26,945 nt of DNA from an uncultured Salinimicrobium sp. (GTDB lineage Bacteria > Bacteroidota > Bacteroidia > Flavobacteriales > Flavobacteriaceae), in NCBI GenBank assembly GCA_946887025.1, contig CAMPJY010000016.1, positions 1 to 26,945 of the forward strand, read 5' to 3'. The notes beneath the pieces are model-generated. The model was not told the DNA's origin. It did no database searches and saw nothing but the letters and a program-made list of their open reading frames with translations. Positions within the stretch are counted from its first letter, which is position 1, and each line of letters begins with the position of its first letter. Positions 8,540-16,227 of this stretch are shown in pieces. A program made the position numbers and the translations under genes.

Positions 8540-8639
8540 AAATAAGGGTTAAATAAGGGTCAAATAAGGGTTAAATAAGGGTTAACTAGGGGTTAAACCC
8601 TAATTTGACTCTTATGTGACTTTAATATGACTTTTATAA
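8540..8639. repeat. mirrored array of phased 11-bp units (5 direct + 4 inverted)
   Basis: Five head-to-tail 11-mers run from 8540 to 8594. Units 1-4 are AAATAAGGGTT or AAATAAGGGTC, and unit 5 is the degenerate AACTAGGGGTT. After one base (8595), four inverted 11-mers run from 8596 to 8639. Read on the minus strand outward from the centre they match the consensus at 10, 9, 7 and 7 of 11 positions. The whole block is exactly 100 bp and could fold into a long imperfect hairpin. Every unit carries stop codons, so it does not encode protein. It lies between convergent genes. Confidence 0.85.
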
Positions 8640-8725
8640 GAGCTTTAGATGACCTGGAGGAAGTCCGGATTCGAATGTTGGGAAGTTAAAAGTCTTAATG
8701 GACCTGTAGAGGAATTGGGGAAAGT

Positions 8726-9433
8726 TTATTTCAGGCAGGCATCCCAGACGGAATCAACGGGCGGAGGGGCTATTATATGGATCTCTTCTTTGGAAACCGG
8801 GTGGACCAGGCGAAGTTCGCGGGAATGAAGATGTATGCTGCCGTCCTTATTACTTCGGTCGAAGCCGTATTTCAGATCCCCTTTTATGGGGCAGCCGATG
8901 GCAGTTAGCTGGGCGCGGATCTGGTGATGCCGGCCCGAATGAAGGTTGACCTCCAGCAGGTACAGGGAATTCAGTTTTTTGAGAAGCTGGTACTCAAGGA
9001 CCGCCCTTTTGCTTTCGGGAACTTCTTTTAAATGGGCGTAGGATTTGTTTTGTTTGGGGTTTCTTTTCAGGAAATGTACCAGGGTATCTTTTTCTCTGGG
9101 AGGAGGGTTTTTTACCACTGCCCAGTAGATCTTCTTCGCCTCCTTCTCCTTGAATAATTTATTGAGTCTTGGAAGTGCTTTGGAGGTTTTCGCGAAAACA
9201 ACAATCCCACTGGTTGGCCTGTCCAGACGATGCACCACTCCCAGATAAACATTCCCTGGCTTGTCATATTTTTTCTTTAGAAAAGCTTTCACGACCTCGC
9301 TTAATGGCTCATCTCCCGTCTTGTCGCCCTGTACAATATCGCCGGGTCTTTTGTTGATGACGATCAGGTGATTATCCTCATACAGAACCTGCAGGTTCTC
9401 CGGAGTGGAAATAAGTTTTTCGGATGGGTCCAA
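8726..9433 (-). CDS. RluA-family RNA pseudouridine synthase
   Basis: The enzyme turns uridine into pseudouridine in rRNA or tRNA. The catalytic Asp is residue 71 in the hallmark HRLDRPTSG, and the later motifs LHSGRHHQIRAQL and HLHSRELRLVHP are typical. There is no S4 domain, so it is the short RluA/TruC type (235 aa), and the exact RNA target cannot be told. The only plausible start in the frame is TTG at 9433: a stop lies upstream at about 9473-9475 and no ATG intervenes. Its upstream region is built of short tandem repeats. It converges with the arginine operon. Confidence 0.93.
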   Translation of the reverse strand: MDPSEKLISTPENLQVLYEDNHLIVINKRPGDIVQGDKTGDEPLSEVVKAFLKKKYDKPGNVYLGVVHRLDRPTSGIVVFAKTSKALPRLNKLFKEKEAKKIYWAVVKNPPPREKDTLVHFLKRNPKQNKSYAHLKEVPESKRAVLEYQLLKKLNSLYLLEVNLHSGRHHQIRAQLTAIGCPIKGDLKYGFDRSNKDGSIHLHSRELRLVHPVSKEEIHIIAPPPVDSVWDACLK

Positions 9434-9473
9434 GAGACTTTTTTGTTTTGGGTTTATAATGTTTGTTTGGGTT

Positions 9474-9660
9474 CACGCAGAGGTCGCGGAGGTTACGCAA
9501 AGAACGCAGGGTGAACTCGATTCTCTCTCAACTTTAAACTCTCAACTCTCCACTACGCTGGGTTTCCCGCCGATTATCGCGGATATCCTCGCAGATCCTC
9601 GCAGATTTTTTTCTTCCGACTTCGGACTCCGGACTTCGGACTCACTCAACTCTTAACTCC
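9474..9660. repeat. compound low-complexity repeat block, four tracts
   Basis: Four short-period tracts follow one another. Tract A (about 9475-9511) has ~9-bp units such as ACGCAGAGG and TCGCGGAGG. Tract B (about 9516-9555) repeats CTCTCAACT at 9525-9533 and 9539-9547. Tract C (9577-9608) has units TCGCGGATATCC, TCGCAGATCC and TCGCAGATTT. Tract D (9613-9640) has four perfect 7-bp phases: CTTCCGA, CTTCGGA, CTCCGGA, CTTCGGA. These resemble, from memory, dispersed intergenic repeats common in Bacteroidota and other genomes. The 83-codon open frame across it is a by-product. Confidence 0.8.
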
Positions 9661-9664
9661 GACA

Positions 9665-10483
9665 TCAATACTGTTCCTGATCGGATGGGAAATCCCGGCT
9701 CTTTACATCATCCCGGTAATTCTCAAAAGCTTTGGTCATTTCGGTGTGAAGATCGGCGTATCTACGGAGGAAGCGAGGATGGAATTCCTTGGTCATCCCC
9801 AGCAGGTCGTGGATTACAAGTACCTGCCCATCGACCCCGTTTCCGGCTCCGATCCCGATTACAGGAATGGTAAGGCTTTCGGCAACTTCTTTTGCCAGTT
9901 TGGCGGGAACTTTTTCAAGCACTATGGCGAAACATCCTGCTTTTTCGAGCAGCAGGGCATCTGATTTCAGTTTCTCGGCTTCTTCCTCTTCCTTCGCTCT
10001 TACGGTATAAGTCCCGAATTTATAAATGGACTGGGGGGTAAGTCCCAGGTGGCCCATTACAGGAATTCCGGCATGCAGAATTCTTTTTACTGAATCCTTG
10101 ATCTCTTTTCCACCTTCAAGTTTTACTGCGTGCCCACCGCTTTCTTTCATAATTCGGATCGCGGATCTCAAGGCTTCCTTTGGATCACTCTGGTAACTTC
10201 CAAAGGGAAGGTCGACTACCACCAGGGCCCTTTCAATAGCCCGCACAACACTTGCGGCATGGTAGATCATCTGATCGAGGGTAATGGGAAGTGTTGTTTC
10301 ATGCCCTGCCATTACATTACTTGCTGAGTCGCCCACCAGGATAACGTCAATGCCTGCTCCGTCTACAATTTGCGCCATGGAAAAATCGTAGGCGGTGAGC
10401 ATGGCGATCTTTTCCCCGTTGGCTTTCATTTCCACCAGGGATTTGGTGGTAATACGTTTGTATTGTTTTTTGGCAACTGACAT
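9665..10483 (-). CDS. panB: 3-methyl-2-oxobutanoate hydroxymethyltransferase
   Basis: PanB transfers a hydroxymethyl group from methylenetetrahydrofolate to 2-oxoisovalerate, giving ketopantoate for pantothenate and CoA. The frame is closed by a GTG 21 bp further out, but the ATG at 10483 gives the usual PanB N terminus ([10 protein letters not shown]), so I chose it (272 aa). Metal and substrate motifs are visible: [33 protein letters not shown] and [22 protein letters not shown] marks the end of the barrel. It stands alone here, with no panC or panD nearby, and has its own candidate promoter. Confidence 0.96.
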   Translation of the reverse strand: MSVAKKQYKRITTKSLVEMKANGEKIAMLTAYDFSMAQIVDGAGIDVILVGDSASNVMAGHETTLPITLDQMIYHAASVVRAIERALVVVDLPFGSYQSDPKEALRSAIRIMKESGGHAVKLEGGKEIKDSVKRILHAGIPVMGHLGLTPQSIYKFGTYTVRAKEEEEAEKLKSDALLLEKAGCFAIVLEKVPAKLAKEVAESLTIPVIGIGAGNGVDGQVLVIHDLLGMTKEFHPRFLRRYADLHTEMTKAFENYRDDVKSRDFPSDQEQY

Positions 10484-10505
10484 TGGCGCTGGTTTTAAAT
10501 TCACG

Positions 10506-10536
10506 TAAAAGTACTAAATTAGGCTCCCACAATCAA
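10506..10536 (-). promoter_or_regulatory. candidate panB promoter
   Basis: On the minus strand TTG (10534-10536), a 20-bp gap and TACTTTTA (10506-10513) match the Bacteroidota pattern TTG-N(17-23)-TAnnTTTG except for the last base. The box ends 22 nt before the panB ATG, the same geometry as the E1 gene promoter. Confidence 0.4.
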
Positions 10537-10548
10537 AAACATTTCAAG

Positions 10549-11601
10549 ATGAAGCTACTTGCCACTATGTTCTTTCTCCTTTTGGGGACAACCATTTACG
10601 CACAACAAAATTCAGAGGAAGAAGCCCTCCGGAAGACGGTGGATACGTTTTTTGAAGGATTTCACATGCAGGATTCCCTGAAGATCAGATCGGTGATGGC
10701 GGATTCGGTGATAATGCAGTCCATTGGAAAATCTAAAGAAGGAGAGACTGTCATCCACAATGAGGACTTCGGCAATTTCCTGAAATCTATTGTTTCCATT
10801 CCTTCCGAAACCTCCTTTAAGGAAAAACTTCATTCGTATGAAATAAGAGTTGATGGTAATATGGCCAATGTATGGACGCCTTATTCCTTTTATTTTGACG
10901 GAAAATTCAGCCACTGTGGCGTGAACAGTTTTCAGCTTCTGAAAGAGGAGGGGAGCTGGAAAATATTTTACCTGGTGGATACCCGCAGAAAGGATGGCTG
11001 CGATCAGGGAGCTGCTAAATGGGAGGAGACCATACAGAAATTTGAGGCTGCGGATGCTTCTGATATGCCTGGGCCGGGGGTAATACTTTTTACGGGGAGT
11101 TCCTCCATCGCAATGTGGAAAGGCCTTGAGGAAGCTTTTCCAGAGCATGCGGTTCTGAATCGTGGCTTCGGAGGCTCCGAGTTTTCTGATCTGCTTTATT
11201 ACACCGACAGGATCGTATATCCTTACCAGCCGTCGAAGATCTTCATCTATGAAGGGGATAATGACCTTGCAGCCGGGGAATCCCTGGAGTCAATTATGTC
11301 CGAAGCCAAAAGATTACGTGAGGAAATAAGGCGAGAACTTCCCAATACCTCTGTCATTTTCATTGCTGCCAAACCTAGCCTGAGCCGATGGCACCTAAAA
11401 GAAAAGTATGAGGCGTTGAACAAGGCCCTTAAGGAATATGCAGAGGAGACGGAAAAGACTGAATTTGCCGATGTCTGGACTGCTATGATGGGGTCTGATG
11501 GGAAAGTCAGGGAAGACCTGTTCCTGGAGGATGACCTGCACATGAATGAAAAGGGATATGAGATCTGGAAAAAGGTGCTGCTTCCCTACCTGGAAGAATA
11601 G
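10549..11601 (+). CDS. secreted NTF2-like (SnoaL) / SGNH-hydrolase fusion protein
   Basis: I chose the ATG at 10549 because it opens a clear signal peptide (residues 1-18, cut after YA). An upstream TTG at 10483 only adds unlikely residues. The mature protein (350 aa in all) has two parts. Residues ~22-150 look like an NTF2/SnoaL-type domain (helix rich in acidic residues, then a TYSFYFDG-like strand region and SWKIFYLVD). Residues ~175-350 are an SGNH/GDSL esterase: GSSS with the likely nucleophile Ser185, NRGFGG, GDND at 236-239, and Asp328-x-x-His331. It probably deacylates a periplasmic or outer-membrane substrate, which cannot be named. It diverges from panB with a 65-bp gap. Confidence 0.85.
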   Translation: MKLLATMFFLLLGTTIYAQQNSEEEALRKTVDTFFEGFHMQDSLKIRSVMADSVIMQSIGKSKEGETVIHNEDFGNFLKSIVSIPSETSFKEKLHSYEIRVDGNMANVWTPYSFYFDGKFSHCGVNSFQLLKEEGSWKIFYLVDTRRKDGCDQGAAKWEETIQKFEAADASDMPGPGVILFTGSSSIAMWKGLEEAFPEHAVLNRGFGGSEFSDLLYYTDRIVYPYQPSKIFIYEGDNDLAAGESLESIMSEAKRLREEIRRELPNTSVIFIAAKPSLSRWHLKEKYEALNKALKEYAEETEKTEFADVWTAMMGSDGKVREDLFLEDDLHMNEKGYEIWKKVLLPYLEE

Positions 11602-11650
11602 CATTTATGTTGGCCTAACTTAATGTTTTAAATTACAAAAATCAGAATAT

Positions 11651-12109
11651 ATGAAAGAGTCAGCCCGCATTAGCAAATTATTCAGGGACCTGTTTGACGG
11701 AGATCCCTGGCTGGGGGTGAATATTTTATCCACCCTGGAAGGGATCAGTGCAGAGAAAGCGGCTTCAAGGATCGCGCCCGGGCGCAACAGTATCTGGGAG
11801 ATCGTAAACCATATGACCAGCTGGAGGCAGAATGTGCTTCGCAGAGTTCAGGGGGAGGTACTGACCAGTCCTGAACACAATTATATACTACCCGTGGACG
11901 TCACAACCGAGGATGCCTGGAAGGAGTCTATAGAAAAGCTCAGGGAATCGCAGGAACAGTGGCTGGTATTTCTAAAATCTGCTGATGAGGAAACCCTGGA
12001 ATCATTTTATCCCGGAAACAAGGAAACCTATTATTATAATATTCAGGGAATACTTCAGCACGACGCTTATCATCTGGGACAGATCGTGTATTTGTCAAAA
12101 CTGTCTTAG
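11651..12109 (+). CDS. DinB/YfiT-like metal-binding protein
   Basis: The 152-aa protein is a four-helix DinB-superfamily member. The expected three metal-ligand His are visible: His54 (VNHMTSW) and His137 and His141 (QHDAYHLGQ). Members include thiol transferases and many proteins of unknown function, and no substrate can be assigned. It follows the SGNH gene by 49 bp on the same strand and converges with the serine dehydratase gene, leaving only 28 bp between the two stops. Confidence 0.85.
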   Translation: MKESARISKLFRDLFDGDPWLGVNILSTLEGISAEKAASRIAPGRNSIWEIVNHMTSWRQNVLRRVQGEVLTSPEHNYILPVDVTTEDAWKESIEKLRESQEQWLVFLKSADEETLESFYPGNKETYYYNIQGILQHDAYHLGQIVYLSKLS

Positions 12110-12137
12110 TGGAATCGTTTCCGGTAGACTGAGGTTT

Positions 12138-13580
12138 CTAGCAGTCGCTCAGATTCACCTGAACTGCCAGCCCGCCTTCTGAGGTTTCCTTATACTTTGA
12201 GTTCATGTCTTTTGCAGTTTCCCACATGGTGCCAATTACTTTGTCCAGAGAGATCTTGGCATGGCTGCCGTCGCTGTCGAGGGCCAGTTCTGCAGCGTTA
12301 ATCGCTTTTATGGCACCCATGGAATTTCTTTCGATACAGGGAATCTGCACCAGTCCGGCGATAGGATCGCAGGTAAGTCCGAGGTGATGTTCCATGGCGA
12401 TTTCAGCTGCCATCATTACCTGGGCGGGCGTTCCACCCATGACTTCTGTGAGGGCTCCTGCCGCCATGGAAGAAGAAACCCCTATCTCGGCCTGGCATCC
12501 CCCCATGGCAGCGGAGATGGTGGCGCCTTTTTTGAATAAACTGCCAATTTCGCCTGCCACCAGAAGGAATTGTTTTATTTTTTCAAATCCTGCGTCATGG
12601 TTTTCGATGGTCAGGTAGTACATCAGGACTGCGGGAATCACGCCCGCGCTTCCGTTGGTGGGGGCGGTTACGACCCGGCCCAGGGAAGCATTCACCTCGT
12701 TCACAGCTAAGGCATAACAGCTCACCCACTTCAGGATGGACCTGAATTTCACTTCAGTTTTCCTGATGGCCTCAATCCATTCCTCGGGAGTGTCGTACTC
12801 CAGGTCACCTATTAATTTTTTATGGGAATCGTAGGCCCTGCGTCGTACGTTGAGTCCTCCCGGGAGGGTTCCTTCTGTATGGCAGCCAAGGTACATTGAC
12901 TCCAGCATTACATCCCAGATTGCTTTCAGCCCGGCGTCTATTTCAGCTTCACTTCTGAGGGACTTTTCGTTCTCGTATACGATTTCAGAGATCTTTTTTT
13001 GTTCTTCCGCCGTATATTTCGTCAGATCTGTACCTTTGACAATAGGAAAGGGGAATTCTTTGAATTTTTCCAGCTTTCTTTTGGCTATCCGTCTTTCCTC
13101 CTTGACCACAAAACCTCCGCCTATGGAATAAAAGGTGGAGGAGGCTTTTTTTCCGGTAGAAAGATAGGCCGTGAACTTCATCCCGTTAGGGTGGAAGGGA
13201 AGGAACTTCTTATTGAAGATGATGTCTTTTTTGAAGTCAAAGTCAATGTTGCGTTCTCCATTCAGATTCAGCCTGTTGAAGGTCCGAATGGTATTTATTT
13301 CCGGATCAATGTTTTCTATAGGCACACTAACAGGATCATATCCTAATAACCCCATAACGGTGGCAATATCGGTGGCATGACCTATTCCTGTCAGGGAAAG
13401 GGAACCGTACAGATTCACGACCACTCCCTCTACCAGATCAAACAATTCTGCTTTTTTAAGCTCCTCGATCCATCTTTCTGCGGCCCTCCAGGGACCAAGG
13501 GTGTGGGAGCTGGATGGGCCAACTCCTACCTTTAGCATGTCAAAAACACTGATACTTTCCATTCCTGCTACCTGATTCAT
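12138..13580 (-). CDS. sdaA: L-serine dehydratase, iron-sulfur dependent, single chain
   Basis: The enzyme deaminates L-serine to pyruvate and ammonia with a [4Fe-4S] cluster. The 480-aa chain joins the beta and alpha parts that are separate in some Firmicutes. The N-terminal GPSSSHT (21-27) and the later APTNGSAG are family marks. Likely cluster Cys are 362 (GGCQAEIG), 404 (LTCDPI) and 415 (IPCIERN). The last residue is Cys480, as in the Legionella enzyme, where the C-terminal Cys is reported to plug the active site as a fourth cluster ligand. ATG at 13580 fits the promoter spacing, but Met7 would align better with E. coli SdaA. Confidence 0.95.
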   Translation of the reverse strand: MNQVAGMESISVFDMLKVGVGPSSSHTLGPWRAAERWIEELKKAELFDLVEGVVVNLYGSLSLTGIGHATDIATVMGLLGYDPVSVPIENIDPEINTIRTFNRLNLNGERNIDFDFKKDIIFNKKFLPFHPNGMKFTAYLSTGKKASSTFYSIGGGFVVKEERRIAKRKLEKFKEFPFPIVKGTDLTKYTAEEQKKISEIVYENEKSLRSEAEIDAGLKAIWDVMLESMYLGCHTEGTLPGGLNVRRRAYDSHKKLIGDLEYDTPEEWIEAIRKTEVKFRSILKWVSCYALAVNEVNASLGRVVTAPTNGSAGVIPAVLMYYLTIENHDAGFEKIKQFLLVAGEIGSLFKKGATISAAMGGCQAEIGVSSSMAAGALTEVMGGTPAQVMMAAEIAMEHHLGLTCDPIAGLVQIPCIERNSMGAIKAINAAELALDSDGSHAKISLDKVIGTMWETAKDMNSKYKETSEGGLAVQVNLSDC

Positions 13581-13603
13581 TCCTATCCCATTTTAGGGTC
13601 TCG

Positions 13604-13611
13604 CAAATGTA
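13604..13611 (-). promoter_or_regulatory. candidate -7 box for the serine dehydratase gene
   Basis: The minus strand reads TACATTTG, a perfect TAnnTTTG box, ending 23 nt before the ATG at 13580. A TTG lies only 14 bp upstream, shorter than the usual 17-23 bp, so the -33 element is uncertain. Confidence 0.45.
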
Positions 13612-13695
13612 ATAAATGCCTATCACAAAAGAGAATATTATCACATCGCTTCCCGGGGGTTTTGGAAAGATGAGGCGAGGTAGTTTCATGGATTT

Positions 13696-13710
13696 ATGAC
13701 AACCTGTCAT
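13696..13710. promoter_or_regulatory. perfect dyad ATGACA-N3-TGTCAT upstream of dnaK
   Basis: Six-base arms with a 3-bp spacer form a perfect inverted repeat 11 bp upstream of a sigma-54-like element and about 80 bp before the dnaK ATG. It looks like an operator for a dimeric regulator. It is not CIRCE (GCACTC/GAGTGC). The binding protein is unknown. Confidence 0.55.
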
Positions 13711-13721
13711 TAATTTTCTGC

Positions 13722-13737
13722 TGGCACAAAGATTGAC
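13722..13737 (+). promoter_or_regulatory. sigma-54-like -24/-12 element upstream of dnaK
   Basis: TGGCACAAAGATTGAC matches the sigma-54 consensus TGGCACR-N4-TTGC with one mismatch (TTGA for TTGC) and correct spacing. Transcription would start near 13748, giving a leader of about 42 nt. The single mismatch falls in the important -12 GC pair, so another sigma factor remains possible. Confidence 0.45.
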
Positions 13738-13789
13738 TTTATGTGGTTGTTAAAAATTGAACACAAATAATAAACAACCTTATAAAGTT

Positions 13790-15715
13790 ATGAGTAAAAT
13801 AATTGGAATTGACTTAGGTACTACCAACTCGTGCGTTGCCGTAATGGAGGGGAACGAACCAACGGTAATTCCTAATGCCGAAGGTAAAAGAACTACCCCT
13901 TCTGTAATTGCATTTGTGGAAGGTGGCGAGATAAAAGTAGGAGATCCTGCAAAACGTCAGGCGGTAACGAATCCTACCAAGACGGTAGCATCCATCAAAC
14001 GTTTTATGGGAAACAAATATTCTGAATCCTCCAAAGAGGCAGGACGTGTTCCTTATAAAGTGGTGAAGGGAGAAAACGACACTCCACGAGTAGAAATTGA
14101 TGGACGACTCTATACCCCACAGGAACTTTCCGCCATGATTCTTCAGAAAATGAAGAAAACGGCTGAAGATTATTTAGGACAGGATGTTACTGAAGCGGTG
14201 ATTACCGTTCCGGCATACTTTAATGATTCTCAGCGTCAGGCCACTAAGGAGGCCGGAGAAATCGCCGGTCTTAAAGTGCGTAGAATTATAAACGAACCAA
14301 CGGCTGCGGCCCTTGCCTACGGACTTGACAAAAAATCGACTGATCAGAAGATTGCGGTATATGACCTTGGTGGTGGAACCTTTGACATCTCCATCCTGGA
14401 ACTTGGGGACGGAGTTTTTGAGGTACTTTCCACCAATGGGGATACGCACTTAGGAGGGGATGATTTTGATGAGGTGATCATCGACTGGCTGGCGGATACT
14501 TTCCAAAAAGCAGAAGATGTGGATTTGAGAAAGGATCCTATGGCGCTTCAGCGATTGAAGGAAGCTGCAGAGAAAGCAAAAATTGAATTGTCTTCTTCAA
14601 CCCAAACAGAGATCAACCTTCCTTATGTAACCGCTACGGCTAGTGGACCAAAACACCTTGTGGAAACTTTAACCAGATCCAAATTCGAGCAATTGGCCGA
14701 TACTTTGGTAAAACGTTCCATGCAGCCGGTACAAAAGGCACTAAGCGATGCTGGTCTTTCAAAAAGTGATATTGATGAAGTGATCCTGGTTGGTGGTTCC
14801 ACCCGTATTCCAAAAATACAGGAAGAAGTAGAGAAATTCTTCGGTAAAAAACCTTCAAAAGGAGTAAACCCTGATGAGGTGGTAGCCATTGGTGCTGCTA
14901 TTCAGGGAGGAGTATTAACCGGAGAAGTTAAAGACGTTCTTTTACTGGACGTAACTCCACTTTCTTTGGGTATTGAGACCATGGGAGGAGTGATGACACG
15001 CCTGATCGAATCAAACACAACCATTCCGACTAAGAAGTCACAGGTATTCTCGACAGCGGCCGATAACCAGCCTTCGGTTGAGATCCATGTGCTACAGGGA
15101 GAACGCCCAATGGCGAGTGATAACAAGACCATTGGTAGATTCCACCTGGACGGGATTCCACCCGCACAGAGAGGAACACCTCAAATTGAAGTGACTTTTG
15201 ATATTGATGCCAACGGTATCATCAAGGTAAGCGCTACAGATAAGGCTACAGGTAAATCTCAGGACATACGAATTGAGGCATCTTCAGGACTGACTGAGGA
15301 AGAAATCCAAAAAATGAAGCAGGAAGCGGAAGCTAATGCGGAAACTGATAAAAAAGCCAAGGAGAAAGTGGATAAGCTGAATGAAGCTGATGCCATGATC
15401 TTTCAGACCGAAAAGCAGTTGAGTGAGTTTGGTGACAAATTATCAGCTGATAAGAAACAACCTATTGAAGACGCTCTGGCTGATCTGAAGAAGGCTTACG
15501 AAACCAAAGAAGTGGAAACTATCCAGCCTGCCCTGGATAAGATCAATGAGGCATGGAAAGTAGCTTCTGAGGAAATGTATAAAGCCCAGGCTGAGGCCCA
15601 GGGTGGTGCTCAGGGTGCTCAGGGAGCAGCCGGAGGCCAGACAGGATCTCAGGATCAGGGAGGCGCCCAAGGCGGTGACGATGTTGAGGACGTTGATTTC
15701 GAGGAAGTGAAATAA
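13790..15715 (+). CDS. dnaK: molecular chaperone DnaK (Hsp70)
   Basis: DnaK is the ATP-driven cytosolic chaperone that works with DnaJ and GrpE. I chose ATG at 13790, giving the usual N terminus with [11 protein letters not shown] (residues 4-14); an in-frame TTG at 13757 adds only 11 unlikely residues. The 641-aa length is normal. NBD motifs DLGGGTFD and VGGSTRIP, the linker [12 protein letters not shown], the peptide-binding domain and the lid are all present. The C-terminal tail is rich in Gly, Gln and Ala and ends in the acidic [10 protein letters not shown]. No dnaJ or grpE is adjacent. Control is probably by the dyad and promoter element upstream. Confidence 0.99.
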   Translation: MSKIIGIDLGTTNSCVAVMEGNEPTVIPNAEGKRTTPSVIAFVEGGEIKVGDPAKRQAVTNPTKTVASIKRFMGNKYSESSKEAGRVPYKVVKGENDTPRVEIDGRLYTPQELSAMILQKMKKTAEDYLGQDVTEAVITVPAYFNDSQRQATKEAGEIAGLKVRRIINEPTAAALAYGLDKKSTDQKIAVYDLGGGTFDISILELGDGVFEVLSTNGDTHLGGDDFDEVIIDWLADTFQKAEDVDLRKDPMALQRLKEAAEKAKIELSSSTQTEINLPYVTATASGPKHLVETLTRSKFEQLADTLVKRSMQPVQKALSDAGLSKSDIDEVILVGGSTRIPKIQEEVEKFFGKKPSKGVNPDEVVAIGAAIQGGVLTGEVKDVLLLDVTPLSLGIETMGGVMTRLIESNTTIPTKKSQVFSTAADNQPSVEIHVLQGERPMASDNKTIGRFHLDGIPPAQRGTPQIEVTFDIDANGIIKVSATDKATGKSQDIRIEASSGLTEEEIQKMKQEAEANAETDKKAKEKVDKLNEADAMIFQTEKQLSEFGDKLSADKKQPIEDALADLKKAYETKEVETIQPALDKINEAWKVASEEMYKAQAEAQGGAQGAQGAAGGQTGSQDQGGAQGGDDVEDVDFEEVK

Positions 15716-15743
15716 GTCCTGGACTTCAATAATAATAGCAAGT

Positions 15744-15774
15744 AAAAAGGCTGTCCGGAAGGACGGCCTTTTTT
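15744..15774 (+). terminator. intrinsic terminator of dnaK
   Basis: A 13-bp stem (15744-15756 with 15761-15773) containing one G-T wobble encloses a GGAA tetraloop. It is rich in GC next to the loop and ends in a T-run. It lies 28 bp after the dnaK stop. Confidence 0.9.
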
Positions 15775-15806
15775 ATACCTTTACCACTGATATAAATTGA
15801 AAACCC

Positions 15807-16226
15807 ATGACCAAAGAAGAAATTCTGGAGCTATCTAAAAAGGTATGTAAGAACACTCTCATGGAGACCCTCGAAATCGAATTTACTGAAGTCGGGGATG
15901 ACTACCTGATAGCAAGAATGCCCGTGACGCCAAGAGTGCACCAGCCTGACGGCGTGCTCCATGGAGGGGCCAGTGTGGCATTGGCTGAAAGTGTCGGAAG
16001 CATGGCAAGTCATATTTTCCTGGACGAAAAGGAGTTTTTCATCAGGGGGATTGAAATTTCTGCGAACCATGTCAAGAGTATCAGTGAAGGTAATGTATAT
16101 GCCAAAGCGACTTTCCTTCACAAGGGGCGGACCACCCAACTCTGGAACATCAGGATAACCAATGAAGAGGGGGAGCTTATTTCAGTTGTAAAGCTGACTA
16201 CCATTGCCTTGCCAAAGAAAAGATGA
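15807..16226 (+). CDS. menI: hotdog thioesterase, probable DHNA-CoA thioesterase (MenI/YdiI type)
   Basis: The 139-aa protein is a PaaI/YdiI-type hotdog thioesterase. The active-site stretch around residues 45-64 includes HQPDGVLHGG and the likely catalytic Glu61 (LAESVGS), much like E. coli YdiI. It sits one base before menF, and menD and menB follow. The likely substrate is therefore 1,4-dihydroxy-2-naphthoyl-CoA, whose hydrolysis yields DHNA for menaquinone. Members of this family are promiscuous, and phenylacetyl-CoA or other aryl-CoA substrates remain possible. The family call is firm and the role rests on context. Confidence 0.85.
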   Translation: MTKEEILELSKKVCKNTLMETLEIEFTEVGDDYLIARMPVTPRVHQPDGVLHGGASVALAESVGSMASHIFLDEKEFFIRGIEISANHVKSISEGNVYAKATFLHKGRTTQLWNIRITNEEGELISVVKLTTIALPKKR

Positions 16227-16227
16227 C

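Noticed and set aside
8540..8639. CRISPR-like array
   Set aside because: Units are 11 bp, contiguous, without unique spacers, and half are inverted.
9405..9656. 83-codon plus-strand frame
   Set aside because: It is made of the short tandem repeats and overlaps the 5' end of the pseudouridine synthase gene.
10847..11148. Minus-strand frames inside the SGNH hydrolase gene
   Set aside because: Shadow frames of a gene with a clear signal peptide and catalytic blocks.
13757..13789. Upstream TTG start for dnaK adding 11 residues
   Set aside because: The ATG at 13790 gives the conserved DnaK N terminus, and the extra residues are unlike the family.
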